Positions 59,031 to 64,000 of a stretch of DNA of 64,000 nt are shown here, piece after piece. The notes beneath the pieces are model-generated. The model saw nothing but the letters and a program-made list of their open reading frames with translations, was not told the DNA's origin and did not search any database. Source of the stretch: Nemopilema nomurai (Eukaryota; Cnidaria; Scyphozoa; Rhizostomeae; Rhizostomatidae); assembly GCA_003864495.1 (NCBI GenBank), contig ML133494.1, positions 145,822-209,821 on the forward strand, written 5' to 3'. Every line of letters starts with the position of its first letter. The stretch's first letter is position 1. Both the position numbers and the translations under genes were made by a program.

Positions 59031-59451
59031 TTATTATTGAGGGCATCAAGGACAGAATACTTGGATCAAAGTTTGTTCCAACATGGGTACAAAGACTTGT
59101 TAATTGCTACGTTAGAGAAAATGATCATTAGACAAGGATAGAATCAAGCAAGATCATGATGACAGCCAAAGATGCTTAGGGCGACATTTTGTTTGCTTTC
59201 ATTTGATAGTGTAATTCTAAATAAGCACTTCGTTGAATGGACTCTAACCTGAAATAGTAACATATTATGTTTTAAAGTAAACTGACTTACCCTAGTATTT
59301 TTAAGCACCCAAAAATTTTCTTCTCTGATTAAAAAGTAGAAAATTCAACGGAATTTTATAAATATATTTCCTGACAAAACTGACTTTGATATCGTCTAAA
59401 TCGATGAAGCATAATGACACGCGAAATGGCATCTTTGGGTATCTATCCATT
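59031..59451. other. 3' flank of Ch8
   Basis: No gene. Probable 3' UTR and spacer before the SINE. No canonical AATAAA stands out close to the stop codon. Confidence 0.3.
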
Positions 59452-59692
59452 TGATTTGTTTCTACCTTGCATCCGAAGGTAGTTTTAGGACACTGAGGAG
59501 CTTAAGCTTATCGAGCAGTGTCCTGGTCCCTCCTCTTGATGTGACCACACCTCGTGATTCCTTATGCCTGGAACTACAGAGAGCTAGAGACTCTCCTCAT
59601 TCTGGGTGAAAGTTTGGTCATGCCAGGGACTCGAACCACGGACTCTTGGGTCCGTAGCCAGCGCCTCTAGCCACTGAGCCATCCACGCATCC
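59452..59692 (-). mobile_element. tRNA-derived SINE, copy 3
   Basis: Minus-strand copy between Ch8 and Ch9: head GGATGGCTCAGTGGCTAGAG, B box GTGGTTCGAGTCCC, body GGACACTGCTCGATAAGC, tail CCTTCGGATGCAAGGTAGAA. Same structure as copies 1 and 2. Confidence 0.85.
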
Positions 59693-60800
59693 ATACGTGA
59701 GAATTTTTAGGTGCATGCAATTGTTATAAAGAGTTCCATATCAATAAAAACACGCAAAGCGAAAGGAGATTAACATGACCGAAAATGTGCAAATAAAATT
59801 GGTACTACTGAAAATTTCTGACTTTCAATAGCACAATTCTGGATTATATGGGACGCATTTATACAAGTCTATTTACCATCATCAGAGTAGCTTGTTGTCT
59901 CTACCACTTTGCTGAATAAATTCCTACTACTCCTTTAGTGGACCGTTTACTTTCAGTAGCAAATAATTTTTCGTCTGAGTGCACAGTCTGGGCTAAATAT
60001 GTATAGAAATGCACGCCTAACAATTCTACCCTTTGAAATCTTACTATGGAATGAGATAACAGTCATCTATTGAATGGGAAGGGCAGAATACTTTTATGAT
60101 TTTCAAATTCTCAAGCCAGTCGAATAAATTTCAACCAACGAAGTTAGCAAAGAGTCCACGGCAAACATTCAATTGTCTATAGTGAAGAATATTAGGTCAT
60201 CTTTCTCCTGATTTTCTAAAATATTGATTTGGTAATGTTAGCGGTCGAAAACTGACTGTATTAGGTACATACATACATACATACACATACCTACAAAACA
60301 CAAAACGCAAAAACGCTAATAATAAAGAGTAAATATCACATAGTCCAGCGTAGATGCATTGAACATTTAGCTGGAGGTATATTAAACTTAAGTTAAGAAT
60401 TAGACAATGATTAAAGTACGCTCGATTGATTAACAAAAACAACGTTGACTGCAGCAAAGAAAACCTTTCTATTTACTCTGTTTGCACAAAATCAGCTTCA
60501 ATGTAAAAAGCCTGTTCATATAAACATAACGTTGAGTATCTTTGACAGACTTATTAAAAAGTGTAAGCTTGCGATGACTTTTGAATTATTCATATCAATA
60601 CGGTTTCAATAGCACGGCATTGCAGCATCGCTGTGACAGAAAAGATCAAAGCGTCTATAGAGAGAGAGACTCGATTGCAACTAGAATAATCTAGAACAGA
60701 AACCGGTATTTCCAAGAACGCGAGGAATTAATCGAAGAAAGGAGATGAATATTTAACCTCGTGCTATCCAGCTCCATTTATAGACATCAAACTAGCCAAA
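59693..60800. other. upstream region of Ch9
   Basis: No gene. Contains a short ACAT microsatellite at about 60268-60290. It does not resemble the region upstream of Ch8. Confidence 0.4.
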
Positions 60801-62219
60801 ATGACAAGGAGGAAGAGTTTGCAAGACTCCGCTGCAAATGCAACAATGCACGGCTTCGGTCGAATCTTCTTCACCAAATCAAGACCACAACGAATTGTAT
60901 GGTTTCTTTTCATGACTTTGTTCCTTGCGCTCTTAATATTCTATATTATACCAGTGCTAAAGAGATATTTCAGCAATTCGTCACTGGTTGTAGAAGAGAC
61001 TATTGTCGCATCAAAGATGCCATTTCCAGCTATCACTATCTGTGGAGCTGGCTTCAGCAAATCGAAACTAGACGAATTTGAAAAGACACACAATCAAACC
61101 TTCGCCATGACAGATAATGTAGCCGGGATCTTCTTTTCTCGATATCAGAATGATGAAGAACTTCTTCAACAAATAGGCCCCGCTGAGAACTTAAAGAAAG
61201 TTGTGCCGGATAAAGACAAGTTACTTCTCAAATCTTTACCAGAGTCATGTACGCTCAAGACAAGCAAAGAATGCAACTTTACATCGGACATAGAGTCAGT
61301 GTTGGTGCTGGAACGTGGATATTGTCATAAGATCAATCCAAATGGAACATATTACCAAACTAGACCCGGTCCAATACAGGCACTTTCTGTCACCTTTTTC
61401 CTGAACACTTCTGATAAAGTACCATGGTTATCTGCAGATAATGGGGACTCTCTCGAAGCAATTATCCAGCATCACAACGAATATCCCTTCGTTTCAGCTG
61501 GTTCTGTACTTCTCCCAGTCGGACAAGCAACCCAGATTGAGATCAAGAAAACAGAAGTTGAGAGACTCCCACCACCGTTCCCATCAAAATGTACAAACGG
61601 AGAAAACATGCCACCATTAGTATTCCCAGGAGATTACACACTAACAAATTGTCAGGAATCCTGTCTAACGAGAGAGATTGCTAAAAATTGCGATGCTTTG
61701 GACTTCTATACCAAAGCGTTTTCGCCAAAGGAAATAAACAAGCCATTCACAAAAGAACTTGAAGACTCATTTTGTTTCCATAAAATTTTTCAGCATATGG
61801 AGGACACAAGTTTTGCAAGCTGCTAATGTAATCTACCATGCCTTGAAAAGAAATTCCAGAAAACGGTATCTCACGCTAAATGGCCTTCAGTTGTGGACTT
61901 GCCAATATACAAGAAGCTTTTTAGCAAAGCCTTGGGAATAAACGGTACTCAAATGACAGACGAATTCGTGCAGAGTAACTTCATCAGAATGAATGTGTTC
62001 TTTGGAGATATGACTTACCGCAAAGTGAAGGAGACGAAAATGTACACATTTGATAAACTCATCAGTGAGATTGGAGGCTTGATGGGAATATGGGTTGGAG
62101 CTTCCATGTTCTCATTACTAGAGTTGGTTTACTTGTTTGCCCAAACTTTGCAACAAATATTTGGACAGAAGCAGGAAAAGGCTGGTGGTGTTACAATTCA
62201 TAACTCAGACGTTGTCTAA
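60801..62219 (+). pseudogene. DEG/ENaC channel gene with one premature stop (Ch9)
   Basis: ATG at 60801 (MTRRKSLQDSAAN). Reads as a full channel of 472 codons except that codon 342 is TAA (61824-61826), exactly where Ch8 has AAA in SCKCLLPC. The same frame then continues without a break to TAA at 62217: CNLPC, HAKWPS, VFFGDMTYRK, SEIGGLMGIWVGAS, TM2, and a tail ending SDVV. As read, the product is 341 aa: TM1 plus most of the ectodomain, without the last palm strands or the pore. The rest shows no damage, so the change is recent, polymorphic or an assembly error. It differs from Ch8 mainly in the finger (after KSKLDEFEKTHN) and thumb (after NCDALDFYTKAF). Confidence 0.85.
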
Positions 62220-63064
62220 GGCTAAAGATGTGACAATTTAACCTTTTTCTAGATTTATGTTATTAAAGTTAAGTTTCATATTCAGAAGTTCCCTAAACGA
62301 TTTCTTTCAATTTTTCTTTTCAAGGTAGGTTTTACCTGATGGAGCAAAAAAAAGAATTTAACCTGAAAAAATTTAATGACATTGCATGATTCTTTAAGCA
62401 ACTTCTATTAAAAGGAGTACACTCACTTAAATTTCCAAAACCTGCTTTAATGGTATGAAAAGATTTGCTTTTATGCCCCAGCAAAAAAAAGTGGGAATTA
62501 AGAAACTGAATTTAATTTTAACACCTCAAATCCTTGGTAGTGATATAGATATTCAAAATAAACCTTTCACAGCCACATTTGCTTATATTTCATAATATTT
62601 GATCATTCAATGATTTTGATCCAGAACATTCTTCAAACTCAGGTAATATAGATAATTCTATTGATTAATATGAAATATAGATAATTCAATGGAATAATAT
62701 AAAATATCTTACTGTAGAAGAGAGTCCTACACAGGCAGCCTTCCTAGAGCATAAACTACACAGGCAGATATTGTAAATATTTGCTAGAAAAAATTCACAT
62801 TAATAAATAATTCTTAACATCTAAATAAGACCTACTTTTATGGGCCAATGGAAATTCTTTTTCTCAAGAAAATGATCTCAAACAAAATTGATTTCTTAAA
62901 TTGACTTTATGACTTGGAGCACGTTATTTAAGTCTGGAAATGTAGCATGCCTTCAAAAGTAGAAAAAAGTTCTGCTTGTCTATCATTCAGACCTTAAGTC
63001 ATATCCTTATAAAAATAAAGTTACTGAAAAATCCTTTTTTCCACAACACAACCTTAAGAATGAA
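62220..63064. other. non-coding 3' flank of Ch9
   Basis: AT-rich. GATAATTCTATTGATTAATA and GATAATTCAATGGAATAATA form a short tandem pair at about 62650. No gene is recognised. Confidence 0.4.
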
Positions 63065-63324
63065 TTATAACATATTATATTATATTATATCATATTATAT
63101 CATATCATATCATATCATATCATATTATATTATATTATTTATCATATCATATTATATTATTTTATATTATGCTTATTATATTATATTATATTATATTATA
63201 CTAATTATATTATAATAATTACATTTAATTATATTATATTATATTATATTATATTATATTATATTATATTATATTATATTATATTGTATTATATTATATT
63301 ATATTATATTATATTATATTATAG
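63065..63324 (+). repeat. ATATT pentanucleotide microsatellite
   Basis: Long run of TATAT/TATTA units, first mixed with CATAT variants, then nearly pure from about 63230 to 63324. The open frame over it is an artefact of the repeat. Confidence 0.95.
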
Positions 63325-64000
63325 GTTTAGGTAAGTTTTATAGGCTTAGATGTCCATGTACAGCCTATGTATTCACTTACATTGACAAAGTAAATAAATG
63401 AAAAAAATTGTTTACTGCAAGTTCAATTGTTTCACATTTTATTGTTACCAAAGTCACCTTAATTAACTAAACATTTTCAGTCTAATTTCAATTTCTCAGA
63501 TATCATCTGATACTTACTTTTATCAAAAAAATTCTCATTTGGTGCACCTAGGAGGCTACTTTGCTAACTTTAAAATTTTTAATCATATCACTTACTCTAT
63601 TTGTATTATACATAATACACATTATCAAAAGATAGATAAAGTGTCAACTTTAAGTATCGCATAAAAACAACTGGAAAGATGGCTTTGATCAAGTCTTAAA
63701 GATAGTTGCATGAGAGATAGGCTGTTACTTCTCAATGTTTTCATTGCTATTTGCAATAAAATAAATTTGAGCAACTATCTGAAATGATATATTTGTAATT
63801 ATAAAAATGTATTGAGTCTGAGTTGAATGACTGAAGGATGTCATAAAAATGCAGCTTTCGCAGTTCTGTATTTATGTGGTCAAGAGATGCTTAATTCTTT
63901 ACAATATGTATCAAAAAACATTAACAAATTAGAAAAACGCTTTACTGTATCAATAGTCACATTCTCTTGTACATTTGAGAATAGAACAGCATTATAGCCA
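63325..64000. other. non-coding stretch to the window end
   Basis: No gene or repeat recognised. Confidence 0.4.

Noticed and set aside
62976..63215. Open frame of 79 codons rich in Ile, Tyr and Ser
   Set aside because: It is a translation of the ATATT microsatellite.

Overview
The window looks like AT-rich nuclear DNA from an invertebrate animal. It has GT-AG spliced genes with long introns, AATAAA poly(A) signals, a tRNA-derived SINE family, MITE-like elements and several satellites. It also carries a large cluster of intronless DEG/ENaC sodium-channel genes of the peptide/acid-gated type. Such local expansions are typical of cnidarians (the HyNaC/NeNaC-like radiation), so an anthozoan or another cnidarian is my best guess. 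That is an inference from gene content, not proof.

Layout. (1) 0.6-12.9 kb: two tandem plus-strand tetraspanin genes. The first is cut by the left window edge (5 exons visible). The second is complete (7 exons, 246 aa). All introns are phase 0 and homologous exons match in length or nearly so, so this is a tandem duplication. (2) 13-16.6 kb: non-coding, with a MITE near 14.2 kb. (3) 16.9-21.2 kb: two intronless DEG/ENaC genes on the minus strand (Ch1, Ch2), then another MITE-like element. (4) 21.7-33.9 kb: largely gene-free, with a 109-bp satellite at 27.0-27.8 kb, a short minisatellite at 26.7 kb and a hammerhead-like fold at 31.5 kb. (5) 33.95-35.3 kb: a divergent DEG/ENaC gene (Ch3) that lacks features kept by all the others. 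(6) 36.7-38.9 kb: possible minus-strand exons of an unidentified gene, then a SINE. (7) 41.2-52.3 kb: four channel genes. Ch4 (+) and Ch6 (-) are a near-identical inverted pair. Ch5 (+) is frameshifted at the pore. Ch7 (-) is intact. (8) 54.6-62.2 kb: a channel gene fragment, a duplicated ~1 kb non-coding block, intact Ch8 (+), a SINE, and Ch9 (+), which is full length but for one in-frame TAA. (9) 62.3-64 kb: non-coding, with a pentanucleotide microsatellite.

How it fits together. The channel array holds ten DEG/ENaC loci in all stages: six intact, two with single disabling changes, one fragment and one divergent intact member that may work abnormally (Ch3, counted among the six). Two of the recent duplicates, Ch4/Ch6 and Ch8/Ch9, differ mainly in the finger- and thumb-equivalent parts of the ectodomain while the membrane segments and palm stay nearly identical. 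DEG/ENaC channels are trimers, so such a cluster could supply interchangeable subunits that differ in ligand sensing. That last step is inference. Labels Ch1-Ch9 are mine. Disulfide equivalences use chicken ASIC1 numbering from established structural knowledge.
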